From Rhodanobacter spathiphylli B39 (GTDB taxonomy: Bacteria > Pseudomonadota > Gammaproteobacteria > Xanthomonadales > Rhodanobacteraceae): 64,000 bases of DNA. Shown here in pieces: positions 54,665 to 63,136 of the stretch (position 1 is its first letter; every line of letters begins with the position of its first letter). The notes under the pieces are model-generated. The model did not search any database. It saw only the letters and a list, made by a program, of their open reading frames with translations, and was not told the origin of the DNA. The translations under genes and the position numbers were made by a program. The stretch lies in contig NZ_AJXT01000004.1 of assembly GCF_000264295.1 (NCBI RefSeq), positions 620,001-684,000 of the forward strand, written 5' to 3'.

Positions 54665-55138
54665 CTAATCGACAGGTGCCGCGCTGAACGGGTGGGCATC
54701 GGCAAGTTTCTGCAGAAGTCTGCGCAGCTCGCTCCGCTCGCTGGCGGCCAGGACGGAGAAGAAGCGGTTGTCGTTGCCGTTGGCGATGTCGGTGAGCGCG
54801 GGCAGCAGGCGCTTTCCTGATCGGGTCAGTGCCAGCAACTGCGCGCGGCTGTCCTGCGGGCTCGGGGTGCGCAGCAACAGGTTCTTGGTCAGCAGCTTGT
54901 CCAGCACCTTGGAAACGGCGCCGCGGGTCATGCCCATCGCGTCGGCGAGCGATGCGGCGGTGATGTCGGGATGCATTTCGACATGGTTGAGTGCGACCCA
55001 TTCGGCGACGGAGAGCTGCCGTTCCTGCAGGGCGCTGGCGAAAGAGCCGGACACCTGGTTGGAGACCAGCCGCAGCCAGTAACCCAGGTGTGCATGCAGC
55101 GGATTGGGCGGGACTTTTTCCTTCGATGCGTTCGGCAC
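54665..55138 (-). CDS. MarR-family transcriptional regulator
   Basis: Winged-helix repressor of about 157 residues. The HTH reads DITAASLADAMGMTRGAVSKVLDKLLTKNLLLR and the wing SPQDSRAQLLALTRSGKRL. I use the GTG at 55138 (VPNASKEK) because the in-frame ATG at 55183 lies inside the operator, upstream of the predicted transcription start. A consensus -35 TTGACA and a double palindrome cover its promoter (55156-55199), so it should repress itself and probably the DUF1398-like gene downstream. The ligand is unknown. Confidence 0.85.
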   Translation of the reverse strand: MPNASKEKVPPNPLHAHLGYWLRLVSNQVSGSFASALQERQLSVAEWVALNHVEMHPDITAASLADAMGMTRGAVSKVLDKLLTKNLLLRTPSPQDSRAQLLALTRSGKRLLPALTDIANGNDNRFFSVLAASERSELRRLLQKLADAHPFSAAPVD

Positions 55139-55155
55139 GTCCGGTTCACCAGAAA

Positions 55156-55199
55156 GGTTCCATGGAACGCATATTGTTTCCATGGAACCTGTATGTCAA
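55156..55199 (-). promoter_or_regulatory. Promoter and operator of the MarR regulator
   Basis: Read on the minus strand: -35 TTGACA (55194-55199), a 17-bp spacer and -10 CAATAT (55171-55176). The 12-base arm GGTTCCATGGAA (55156-55167) is inverted at 55178-55189 with a 10-bp spacer, and each arm is itself palindromic (TTCCATGGAA). The arms cover the spacer and the start region, as expected for autorepression. Confidence 0.75.
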
Positions 55200-55224
55200 G
55201 TGCCGCGCACGAGCGCCGGTTGCC

Positions 55225-58200
55225 TCAGGACGCCATCGTCTCGTCGGTTGTCACCGTGGCCTTGCGCTCCTGCTTGCCCCAGCCCACCGACGGGCCCTTG
55301 ATGGCCGTCCAGACGGAACGCACCACCACGTAGTACATCAGCTGGCGATAGCCGAAGCGTTGCAGCACCAGCCACCACAGCAGGCTCCACTTCTCCTTCC
55401 TCTCCATCGCGAAGGCCAGCGCGCAGGCGGCCAGGTCGATGGCCATGAAGGCCGCGTAGAACACCAGCATGCGGATCAGGTTGGTGTCGTCGAACTGGCC
55501 GCGGTGCTGCAGGTAATCCAGCGCGGTGCTGACGATCTGCCAGACCAGCACCAGGTCGACCAGCGGCGAGACCACCGAGAACAGGATCTGGAACAGCCAC
55601 ACCTGCGGCAGCGCAATCGTGCCCAGTGAACCGTAGCGGGGATTGAAGGTGGCGTTGCGGTGCTTCCACAGGCATTGCAAGGTGCCGTAGGCCCAGCGGA
55701 AACGCTGGCGAGCGAGGCCGCGGGCGCTGTCGGGCGCCTCGGTCCAGGCAACCGCCTCGGCATCGAACAGGGTCTTGAAGCCGGCCTTCTGCACGGCGAT
55801 GGTCAGGTCCTGGTCTTCGGCCAGCGTATCGGCGGGGAAGCCGCCGAGCTGTTCCAGGGCTTCGCGGCGCCATGCGCCCACGGCGCCGGGCACCACGGTG
55901 ATCGCGCCCAGCGCGGCCAGCGCGCGGCGCTCGAGATTTTGCGCGGTGATGTATTCCAGCGCCTGCCACAAGGTGATTAGGTTGATCCGGTTGCCGACCT
56001 TGGCGTTGCCGGCGACGGCGCCGACCTTGGGGTCGGCGAACCAGCGCACCAGTCGTGGGATGGTATCCGGCTCGAACTGGGTGTCGGCGTCCAGCGCCAC
56101 CACCACCGCGCCACGGGCTTCGTGCAAGGCGGTGTTGACGGCATGCGCCTTGCCGCCGTTGGGGATGGTGAGCAGGCGTACCCGCGGCTCGTCGGCGTAG
56201 TGCTGGCGCACTACGGCCGAGGTGGCATCGACCGAACCGTCGTCGACCACGATCACTTCGAGGTTCGCGTAGCGGCTCTTGAGGATCTGGCGGATCGAGC
56301 TGGCAATCACCTTTTCCTCGTTGTAGGCGGGAATCAGCACCGAGACCAGGGGCGGCTGTTCGCCCAGCGCGGGCGCCACGCGCCGCTTCTCGCGGGCGCG
56401 GTTGAGCAGGGCCAGGCCGCCCAGCAGGATCAGACGCGCCACGCCCAGCGCAATCGCCGTGGTCAGCAGCCAGCGGATGAAGTGGCCGAAGAAGCCCAGC
56501 GCCAGGAACACCACGCGGTCGGTCCATTGCGACAGCGAGCCGGGCGCGATCGGCGGCATGGTCTGCGCGCGGGTAAGCCCGGCCAGCTCCGACACGGTGA
56601 CGAACTGGTAGCCCTGCGCGCGCAGGCTGTCGATGATCCGCGGCAACGCGGCGATCGTCTGCGAGCGTTCGCCACCGCCGTCGTGCAGCAGCACCACCTG
56701 GCCCTTGCGCTCCACGTTTTTGGTGTTGATGGCGTTCAGCACGTTGGCGACGATGGCGTCGACGCCGGGACGCTGCCAGTCTTCGGCGTCCACGTGCAGG
56801 CCGACCGACAGGTAGCCCATCTTCTGCGCGATCTCGATCGGCACCAGCTCGTCGGCGGTGGTCGGTTCGGCGTCGCCGAAATAGGGGGCGCGGAACAGCC
56901 GCATCGAGTGGCCGGTCAGCGCCTCGAACAGTCGCTGGGTCGCGTTGAGTTCCAGCGAGACGATGCCTGGCGGACTGTCGCCCAGGTTGGGATGGGTGAA
57001 GGTGTGGTTGCCCACGTCATGGCCTTCGGCGACTTCGCGCTGCACCAGCTTCGGCGACATCTCCGCGTTTTCGCCGATGATGAAGAAGGTGGCCGGCACG
57101 TGCCTCGCCTTGAGGATGTCGAGGATCTGCGGCGTCCATTCGGGGTCGGGGCCGTCGTCGAAGGTCAGCGCGATCTTGTGCGGCAGGGTGCCTGCGCGCT
57201 GGATCACGTAGGAACTGGGCAGGGCGGTGTAGCTTTCGTCATCGATGCTGCCATCGTCCTTGTCCACCTCGATGCTGCGTGCGCCGGCGGAAGGCTGGGA
57301 GGCGATTTCCAGCACCTCGCCCTGGCCTTCGATGTCGATGTCCTCGCCGGCGCCGATGGTGCGCAACGGGTCGGGCGCGGACGCGCCGTAGGGACGGCCA
57401 AACACCGACCACACCGAGGGATCTTCCGAGCCCAGCCGCCACAGGGCGTAGCCGTACGGCTTGTACTCGTCGGCGGCGTGGATCTGGTTGTACGCGGTGA
57501 CGCCATCGAGGAACCAGACCTGGTGGGTGCTGCCGTCGTCCTCGTCGTAGGAGAAGTGCGGGTTCTGCGTGTCAGGGTCGAAGGCGATGTCGGCCTGGGC
57601 GTCGCTGGCGCGATCCATCGCGTCCTGGAAGGTCAGCGCCTCGGCATTGTTGCCGTGCGACCAGTCGTAGCCGTAGCTGCCGATCGCCACGATGGTCTGC
57701 TCCGGGTCCAGCTCCTTCATGCGTTTTTCGAGCGTCTGCTCGAACCATTGCTGGCCGGCGATGCTGCCCGGCGTCTTGCCGGCCCAGTGTTCGTCGTAGG
57801 CCATCAGTACCACGAAGTCGACGATGTCGGCGTAGCCGGCATAGTCCCAGCTGGCATCGTCGAACGGCACCGACAGCACGATGCCCCAGCCGTGCGGGTC
57901 GAACGCGTCGTTGAGTTCGCCGAGGAAGGTTTTCAGGTCCGGCTGCGCGGATTCGGGCAGGTCCTCGAAATCGATCGTCACGCCCTGGAAGTGGTTGGCC
58001 GCCACGAACGCCACGATCTCCCCGATGCGCGCCTGCCGCCGCGACGGATCGGCCAGCAGGCGGGCCAGCCCCGGGCCATCCCAGTTCGCGTCCACCGCGT
58101 TCTGCAGCAGTGGCAGGATCGGGGTGGACGGCTTCTGCTTGCGGATCAGGTTGATCGCCTTCGCATCGACGCTGGTGTGCAGCGCCATGTCCTTGCCGCT

Positions 58201-58650
58201 CAGGCTCATCCACGACGGAATCACCCAGTCCAGCTGGGGCAGGCTGCGCTTCAGCGAGGAATAGCTGCTGTCGTCCCAGTTGACGTAGAAGCCGATCGCC
58301 AGCGGCCGGTCGGCGGGCTTGTCCAGCGAAGGCGGCGGCACGTGGCTGGCCGCTGCCTTGCTCGCATGTGTTTTCGGGGCATGCAACAGCTTCTGCCGCG
58401 CACGCACTTCGGCGGCCAGCTTCGCGGCGGGCTTCAGCAGTTCCGGGGCAGCCGCCTTCACGGTGGCCAGGGCATGTCGCGTGCGGGCGTGTTCGCCGAT
58501 GTGCAGGCCGTCCATGGTCGGGCCCACGAACAGGCTGATCGCGCAGGCGACCACGAACAGGGTGCTGACCACCCCGGCCAACAGGGCCAGCCGCGACACA
58601 TGGCTGGCGCGTCGGCCGGAGGGGTCGAAGAAGATCGGTTTCTTTTGCAT
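55225..58650 (-). CDS. GH18-like / polysaccharide deacetylase / GT2 fusion, membrane protein
   Basis: A 1141-residue membrane enzyme from the ATG at 58650. One helix lies at about 17-43. A GH18-like domain (about 110-430) opens with LAIGFYVNWDDSSYSSLKRSL and has VTIDFEDLPES at the catalytic strand. A NodB deacetylase domain (about 490-690) has IALTFDDGPDPEWTP and HTFTHPNLGDSP. Helices near 710-750 are followed by a family 2 glycosyltransferase with VSVLIPAYNEE, ALDADTQF, EDQDLT and QRFRWAYGT, then several C-terminal helices. This should polymerise and tailor an amino-sugar polymer across the inner membrane. The polymer is unknown. It lies 87 bp upstream of the MarR gene start, same strand. 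Confidence 0.88.
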   Translation of the reverse strand: MQKKPIFFDPSGRRASHVSRLALLAGVVSTLFVVACAISLFVGPTMDGLHIGEHARTRHALATVKAAAPELLKPAAKLAAEVRARQKLLHAPKTHASKAAASHVPPPSLDKPADRPLAIGFYVNWDDSSYSSLKRSLPQLDWVIPSWMSLSGKDMALHTSVDAKAINLIRKQKPSTPILPLLQNAVDANWDGPGLARLLADPSRRQARIGEIVAFVAANHFQGVTIDFEDLPESAQPDLKTFLGELNDAFDPHGWGIVLSVPFDDASWDYAGYADIVDFVVLMAYDEHWAGKTPGSIAGQQWFEQTLEKRMKELDPEQTIVAIGSYGYDWSHGNNAEALTFQDAMDRASDAQADIAFDPDTQNPHFSYDEDDGSTHQVWFLDGVTAYNQIHAADEYKPYGYALWRLGSEDPSVWSVFGRPYGASAPDPLRTIGAGEDIDIEGQGEVLEIASQPSAGARSIEVDKDDGSIDDESYTALPSSYVIQRAGTLPHKIALTFDDGPDPEWTPQILDILKARHVPATFFIIGENAEMSPKLVQREVAEGHDVGNHTFTHPNLGDSPPGIVSLELNATQRLFEALTGHSMRLFRAPYFGDAEPTTADELVPIEIAQKMGYLSVGLHVDAEDWQRPGVDAIVANVLNAINTKNVERKGQVVLLHDGGGERSQTIAALPRIIDSLRAQGYQFVTVSELAGLTRAQTMPPIAPGSLSQWTDRVVFLALGFFGHFIRWLLTTAIALGVARLILLGGLALLNRAREKRRVAPALGEQPPLVSVLIPAYNEEKVIASSIRQILKSRYANLEVIVVDDGSVDATSAVVRQHYADEPRVRLLTIPNGGKAHAVNTALHEARGAVVVALDADTQFEPDTIPRLVRWFADPKVGAVAGNAKVGNRINLITLWQALEYITAQNLERRALAALGAITVVPGAVGAWRREALEQLGGFPADTLAEDQDLTIAVQKAGFKTLFDAEAVAWTEAPDSARGLARQRFRWAYGTLQCLWKHRNATFNPRYGSLGTIALPQVWLFQILFSVVSPLVDLVLVWQIVSTALDYLQHRGQFDDTNLIRMLVFYAAFMAIDLAACALAFAMERKEKWSLLWWLVLQRFGYRQLMYYVVVRSVWTAIKGPSVGWGKQERKATVTTDETMAS

Positions 58651-58837
58651 GCCAGGGCCGGGTCGACAAATACCGCAAGGCGCCAATCCGGTCGGGCCCC
58701 GATACGGATCGGGAGCGCGGATGTCGCGAGTGCGCAGTATCGCCGATCCGTCGTGCGCCGCATCGCACCGTGGCCCGCGTCAGTCAGCCGCTGTTGCCCT
58801 CGCGCCGGCGGCCATGGACGCGGTCGTCGCCGTGCGC

Positions 58838-60277
58838 TCAGGTGATCACGGCGCCGGGGACCGGCCGGCGGAAGTCTTCCGGACGCCGATCCCGGGTCAG
58901 CCGGAACACGCCTTCGCGCACCTTGCGCGGCAGCACCACGTCGAGCACGGTGGTCTGGTGCGGCCCGAGGATGGCGAGCAGGTCGTCGCGCCCGTCGCTT
59001 TGCGCCAGCGCGTGATGAACCAGGCCGACCAGGTCCACCGGCTGCACGCTGGCGCCGTACGGACGATGGCTGGCCACGGCGGGGCGCAGGGTCTTGCGGC
59101 TGTTGCGCGGGTCGGCCACGCGGGCGTCGCCGGCGAGCAGGCTGTAGTCGAGGAACAGCGAGATCGTGGTGCGCTGTTTCGAATTGGCCTGGCGATCGAG
59201 CAGGAAGCCTTCCGGCAAGAGGTCGGCACTGGCCGGCACACCGGCGGTGAGCAGGAAGCCGGCGCCGGTCAGCGGTTCGCTGGCCTCGTCGGTGAGCCGC
59301 ACGATCAGCAGGCTGCGCGGGTCGTGGATGTGCACGCGCGGCGCGAACGGGCCGGCCGGTTCCAGCTCCACCTTGTCGGCGTCGCGGGCGGCATTCTCGC
59401 GATCGAACGCGTCGCACAGCGTTTCGTAGTCCTCCGCGCTGCGCACCTGCAGGCAGCGCAGGATCGCTGCCACGGTATCGGGCGCCGCGGCGGCCATGAT
59501 GCCCAGGCGGTCGCCGGAGTGCGCGGCGCCGGCGATCAGCTTGAACGCACAGCGCGGGCCGCGGCTGAGGTTGAGCGCCAGCGTGTCGATGTCGCCATCG
59601 CGGCCGCCTTGCGGCGACAGCACCGCATGGTGGGCGTTGAGGTTGGCCGCGGCGATGCGTACCACGCCGTCGGAGCCGTCTTCCCCGGTGTAGCTGTTGA
59701 GGTGGTCGTACAGCGTGCGGTCGGGGCGGTCGCCGGTCAGCACGAACGGGAACTGGCCGCGTTTCACTGGATCGTCGCTGTGGATGTAGTCGAGGTTGAG
59801 CGACAGCGACTGCGCGCTGCCCAGCTCGAGCCAATCGAGTATCCGTTGGCCCGGCTCCACGCCATCGAACCACGACTTGAGCCGGCTCAGCAGACCCTTG
59901 CCCAGTTGCGCCAGAGCGGAACCGAAGTTCGCCGGCGCCAGCATCACCAGGTGGCTGAGCCGGATCGTGCTGTGCGTGGCGGGCCGGTCGCGCTGGGCGC
60001 GCAGCCACTCGCGCACCACCGGGCCGCCGGTCGAGTGGGTGATGCAGGCGAAGCTGGCGTCGCGCAGATGCAGGTCGCGCAAGGCGTGATCGAAGCCGCG
60101 CACCAGGTCGGCCACGGTCACCGCGTCGTCGAAACTCACGTACTCGGAAAGCCAGATGTCGGCGAAGCTCAGCGCGACGCCGGCCGCCGCCGCGTGCTGC
60201 TGCAACTGCTGCGGCAACTGGCCATAGGTGGAGGTGTCGGTGACGCTCCAGCCGTGCACGAAGACGAGGGTGGTCAT
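58838..60277 (-). CDS. Alpha/beta-hydrolase-like protein (esterase/phospholipase-like)
   Basis: A 479-residue protein whose first half is an alpha/beta hydrolase: VFVHGWSVTDTSTYGQLP at the oxyanion region and CITHSTGGPVVREW at the nucleophile elbow, with Ser82 and Thr80 in place of the first glycine of GxSxG. LVMLAPANFGSAL resembles lipase and phospholipase enzymes. The second half (about 300-479) has beta-rich stretches without a known motif. No signal peptide is seen, so the protein is cytoplasmic or exported by another route. Substrate unknown; a phospholipase is one option. Confidence 0.72.
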   Translation of the reverse strand: MTTLVFVHGWSVTDTSTYGQLPQQLQQHAAAAGVALSFADIWLSEYVSFDDAVTVADLVRGFDHALRDLHLRDASFACITHSTGGPVVREWLRAQRDRPATHSTIRLSHLVMLAPANFGSALAQLGKGLLSRLKSWFDGVEPGQRILDWLELGSAQSLSLNLDYIHSDDPVKRGQFPFVLTGDRPDRTLYDHLNSYTGEDGSDGVVRIAAANLNAHHAVLSPQGGRDGDIDTLALNLSRGPRCAFKLIAGAAHSGDRLGIMAAAAPDTVAAILRCLQVRSAEDYETLCDAFDRENAARDADKVELEPAGPFAPRVHIHDPRSLLIVRLTDEASEPLTGAGFLLTAGVPASADLLPEGFLLDRQANSKQRTTISLFLDYSLLAGDARVADPRNSRKTLRPAVASHRPYGASVQPVDLVGLVHHALAQSDGRDDLLAILGPHQTTVLDVVLPRKVREGVFRLTRDRRPEDFRRPVPGAVIT

Positions 60278-60424
60278 GCGCAGACTCCGATGCGTTGATC
60301 CATGCCGGGCAGGCTCCCCGTCGCCATGCCTCCGGCATGGCCTGCGATCGCGTCGGCGCGGGGCACCGGCATAATGACATCAGCACCCGTCATCATCCAC
60401 CGACCTGTCCGGAATCACCGATCC

Positions 60425-61186
60425 ATGACCATGAACGCGTTGCTGATCCTGATCGTGCTGGCCAGCACACTGGCGTGGCTGCGCTGGCGCCGCAGCAGTC
60501 GGGTGCTGTTCGGCCTGGCCGTGCTGCTGTTGCTGGCGACCGGTTGTGGACCGCTGCCGAGCTGGCTGCTGGCGCACCTGCAAGCGGAAGTCGCGACCGA
60601 CGTGCCGATCGTCTGGGGCCAGCGCAACGCCATCGTCTTGCTGGGCGCCGGCACGGTGCGCGCGGGTGATGCGGGAGCGGTCGAGGCCAGCCTGTTCGCC
60701 TATGGACGAATCAGCAAGGCGGCGATGTCGTACCGCGCCTGCCGGCAGGCGCCACGCGATTGCAAGATCGAGGTCAGCGGCGGTGATGCGCGGGGACTGG
60801 GCCAGTCGGAGGCGGCGATCTATGCGCTGGACCTGCAACGGCTTGGCGTCGATCCCGCCGACGTGCTGCTGGAGCCGCGCAGCATGAACACCTGGCAGAA
60901 CGCGCAATTCAGCGGCCCGTTGCTGAAGGCGTATGGCGCCGATCGCGTGCTGCTGGTTTCGTCCGGTTTCCACCTGCGTCGGGGCATGCTGTACTTCAGC
61001 CACTTCGGCATCCACGCCACGCCGGTGCGCGCCGACTACGTCAGCGGCGTCACCTCATGGGAGCCGTTGTCGTACAACTTCGCGATGGCCGACATGGCGC
61101 TGCACGAATACGCCGGCATCGCACGTTACCGCTGGTACAACGCGATGGGCTGGAACGTGGAGGCGACCAGGCCCGGCGCGTTGTAG
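60425..61186 (+). CDS. YdcF/ElyC-family (DUF218) membrane protein
   Basis: A 253-residue protein with two short N-terminal hydrophobic segments (about 3-20 and 28-42), then a DUF218 domain: AIVLLGAGTV, EVSGGDARGLGQSEAAIYALDLQRLGV, EPRSMNTWQNAQ and VLLVSSGFHLRRGMLYF. Relatives (ElyC, SanA) affect envelope polysaccharide and peptidoglycan metabolism in E. coli; the exact reaction is unknown. The ATG at 60425 is used; a second Met two codons on is possible. It ends 10 bp from the convergent aldehyde dehydrogenase gene. Confidence 0.85.
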   Translation: MTMNALLILIVLASTLAWLRWRRSSRVLFGLAVLLLLATGCGPLPSWLLAHLQAEVATDVPIVWGQRNAIVLLGAGTVRAGDAGAVEASLFAYGRISKAAMSYRACRQAPRDCKIEVSGGDARGLGQSEAAIYALDLQRLGVDPADVLLEPRSMNTWQNAQFSGPLLKAYGADRVLLVSSGFHLRRGMLYFSHFGIHATPVRADYVSGVTSWEPLSYNFAMADMALHEYAGIARYRWYNAMGWNVEATRPGAL

Positions 61187-61196
61187 GAGCGCGCTG

Positions 61197-62630
61197 CTAC
61201 GCGGACTCGCGCATGACCATCAGGCGGAGCTCGGTCATGTCCTCGATCGCGTAGCGGATGCCTTCGCGGCCCAGGCCGGAAAGCTTGATGCCGCCATACG
61301 GCATGTTGTCCACCCGGAAGCTGGGGATGTCGTTGACCACCACGCCACCCTGTTCCAGCTCGTTCCACGCACGCATCGCGTGGTCCAGGCTGTCGGTGAA
61401 GATGCCGGCCTGCAGGCCGTAGTCGGAGTCGTTGACCATCGCGATCGCCTCGTCGAACTTCCGGTACGGGGCGAGCAGGGCGAACGGGCCGAAAGCTTCC
61501 TGCCGACTGGCCTTGGCATCTTTCGGAACGCCTTCCATCAGGGTGGCGTCGAGCATGTTGCCGTTGCGCTTGCCGCCGCAAAGGACCTTGCCGCCGGCTT
61601 TCTTCGCTTCGAGAATCCAGCCGTGCAGGCGCTCGGCGGCGGCCTCGTCGATCATGGGGCCGAGGAAAACGTTCTTGTCCTTCGGGTCGCCGGCCTTGAG
61701 TTTCCTGGTGGCGGCGACCAGCTTGCGCTTCAGCGCATCGTAGATGTCGGCGTGGGCGTAGATGCGCTGCACGCCGATGCAGCTCTGGCCGGACTGGTAG
61801 AACGCGCCGAACACCAGGCGCTCGACCACCTTGTCCAGCTTCGGGCCCTGGTCGGCGTCGACGATGCACGCGGCATTGCCGCCCAGTTCCAGCACCACCT
61901 TCTTGCGCCCGGCGCGGGCCTTGAGGTCCCAGCCGATCTGGCCACCGGTGAACGAGAGCAGCTTGAAGCGTTCGTCCTCGACCAGCGGCGTGGCGTGCGC
62001 GCCATCCAGGGTGAGGATCGAGAACGCGCCCTTCGGCAGGTCGGTCTCGGCCAGCACTTCGCCGATGATCAGCGCGCCGATCGGGGTCTTCTCCGCCGGC
62101 TTGAGCACGAACGGACAGCCGGCGGCGATCGCCGGCGCCACCTTGTGCGCCACCAGGTTCAGCGGAAAGTTGAACGGCGTGATGAACGACACCGGCCCCA
62201 GCGGCACCCGCCTGGTGTAACCGTGATAGCCGTCCAGACGGCTGGCCAGTTCCAGGTTGATGGTCTCGCCGTTGATCCGCACGGCTTCCTCGGCGGCGAT
62301 GCGGAACGTCTCGATCAGCCGGGTGACTTCGCCGGCGGCATCCCTGATCGGCTTGCCCGCCTCGATGCACAAGGCCTCGGCCAGTTCGTCGCGGCGTTCG
62401 CTGAAACGCGCGACGCAGTGCTGCAACACCGCCTGCCGCGCCCACGGCTTGAACTCGCGCATCGGCCTGGCCGCCTTCACCGCGGCGGCGATCGCCTTCC
62501 CGGTGGCCTTCACATCCGGCACGGCGACGCGGGTGGCCAGCTTGCCGCTGTACTTGTCGCGCACGTCCAGCATCGTCTTCGATGTCTGCGGCCGGTTGGC
62601 GAGGTAGTAGGGGTAGGTCTTGTTCAACAT
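61197..62630 (-). CDS. NAD(P)-dependent aldehyde dehydrogenase
   Basis: ALDH-superfamily enzyme of 477 residues from the ATG at 62630. TPFNFPLNLVAHKVAPAIAAG and FVLKPAEKTP form the cofactor and N-anchor site; the general base Glu is in VLELGGNAA and the nucleophile Cys in SGQSCIGVQRI. The pattern is closest to glyceraldehyde-3-phosphate (GapN-like) and lactaldehyde dehydrogenases, but the physiological aldehyde is unknown. It ends 10 bp from the YdcF gene. A HAD-phosphatase remnant lies just upstream. Confidence 0.93.
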   Translation of the reverse strand: MLNKTYPYYLANRPQTSKTMLDVRDKYSGKLATRVAVPDVKATGKAIAAAVKAARPMREFKPWARQAVLQHCVARFSERRDELAEALCIEAGKPIRDAAGEVTRLIETFRIAAEEAVRINGETINLELASRLDGYHGYTRRVPLGPVSFITPFNFPLNLVAHKVAPAIAAGCPFVLKPAEKTPIGALIIGEVLAETDLPKGAFSILTLDGAHATPLVEDERFKLLSFTGGQIGWDLKARAGRKKVVLELGGNAACIVDADQGPKLDKVVERLVFGAFYQSGQSCIGVQRIYAHADIYDALKRKLVAATRKLKAGDPKDKNVFLGPMIDEAAAERLHGWILEAKKAGGKVLCGGKRNGNMLDATLMEGVPKDAKASRQEAFGPFALLAPYRKFDEAIAMVNDSDYGLQAGIFTDSLDHAMRAWNELEQGGVVVNDIPSFRVDNMPYGGIKLSGLGREGIRYAIEDMTELRLMVMRESA

Positions 62631-62679
62631 GGGCGCTTGCCGGCGGTTGCGATCCGGCAAGCATAGGACGCGGCGGTGT

Positions 62680-62796
62680 TCAGGGCTCGTGAGCCGTCGC
62701 GGGGTGTTCGGCGGGCCGGTTGTACACGCTGACGAAGAACGGGAAGGAATCGGCAGGCGTGCCGTCCAGGTCGACGATGGTCAGGTCGTATGGCAT
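62680..62796 (-). pseudogene. Truncated HAD-phosphatase N-terminus
   Basis: A 38-codon frame starting MPYDLTIVDLDGTPADSFPF, the first strand and nucleophile loop (DLDGT) of a HAD phosphatase (Gph-like, normally over 200 residues). It runs to a TGA at 62680 and the rest of the gene is absent before the aldehyde dehydrogenase. The Pro after DLDGT replaces the common Leu. It lies 57 bp after the metallothionein-like gene, same strand, so a former gene pair may have been cut. Confidence 0.6.
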
Positions 62797-62853
62797 GGAA
62801 AAGAATCCGGGCGGCGTGCCGATCGATGCACGCCGCCCCTGAGGGCGGAACGC

Positions 62854-63003
62854 TCAGCCGTCCGCTTCGCCGCAGCGGCAGGGCTGGCCGGTGGCGCAAC
62901 CGCAGCCGCAAACGGATGGGGTGGCGGCGGCCTGGCAGCCGCAGGCGCAGGTGGCGCCGGCACAGTCGGAACAGCGGCAGGCGAAGGTATCGGTGGTGTT
63001 CAT
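62854..63003 (-). CDS. Metallothionein-like Cys-rich peptide
   Basis: A 49-residue peptide with 11 cysteines (9, 11, 14, 19, 21, 23, 32, 34, 36, 42, 44), arranged as CxC and CGCGC clusters (FACRCSDCAG, SVCGCGC, QPCRC). This is the composition of a bacterial metallothionein, binding Zn, Cu or Cd in the cytoplasm. GAGGAAA is placed 6 bp before the ATG. It is divergent from an AraC-type regulator 133 bp away, which is a likely controller. No other metal gene is nearby. The short, biased composition leaves some doubt, but the start site is good. Confidence 0.75.
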   Translation of the reverse strand: MNTTDTFACRCSDCAGATCACGCQAAATPSVCGCGCATGQPCRCGEADG

Positions 63004-63136
63004 GGACGTTTCCTCGTTGGGATTGATGAAGGGTACGGAGGCTCGCTCCGTGTGGCCATTCTGGATGCCACCCCCTACCAGGGGCTTGAACCAAGGGGCT
63101 AACCTTCGCAAGCCCTGTCCCACCGCGGAGAGCCTG

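Noticed and set aside
56122-58845. 907-codon open frame antisense to the GH18-deacetylase-GT2 gene
   Set aside because: The minus-strand protein has full motifs of three enzyme families; the plus frame is a GC-skew shadow.
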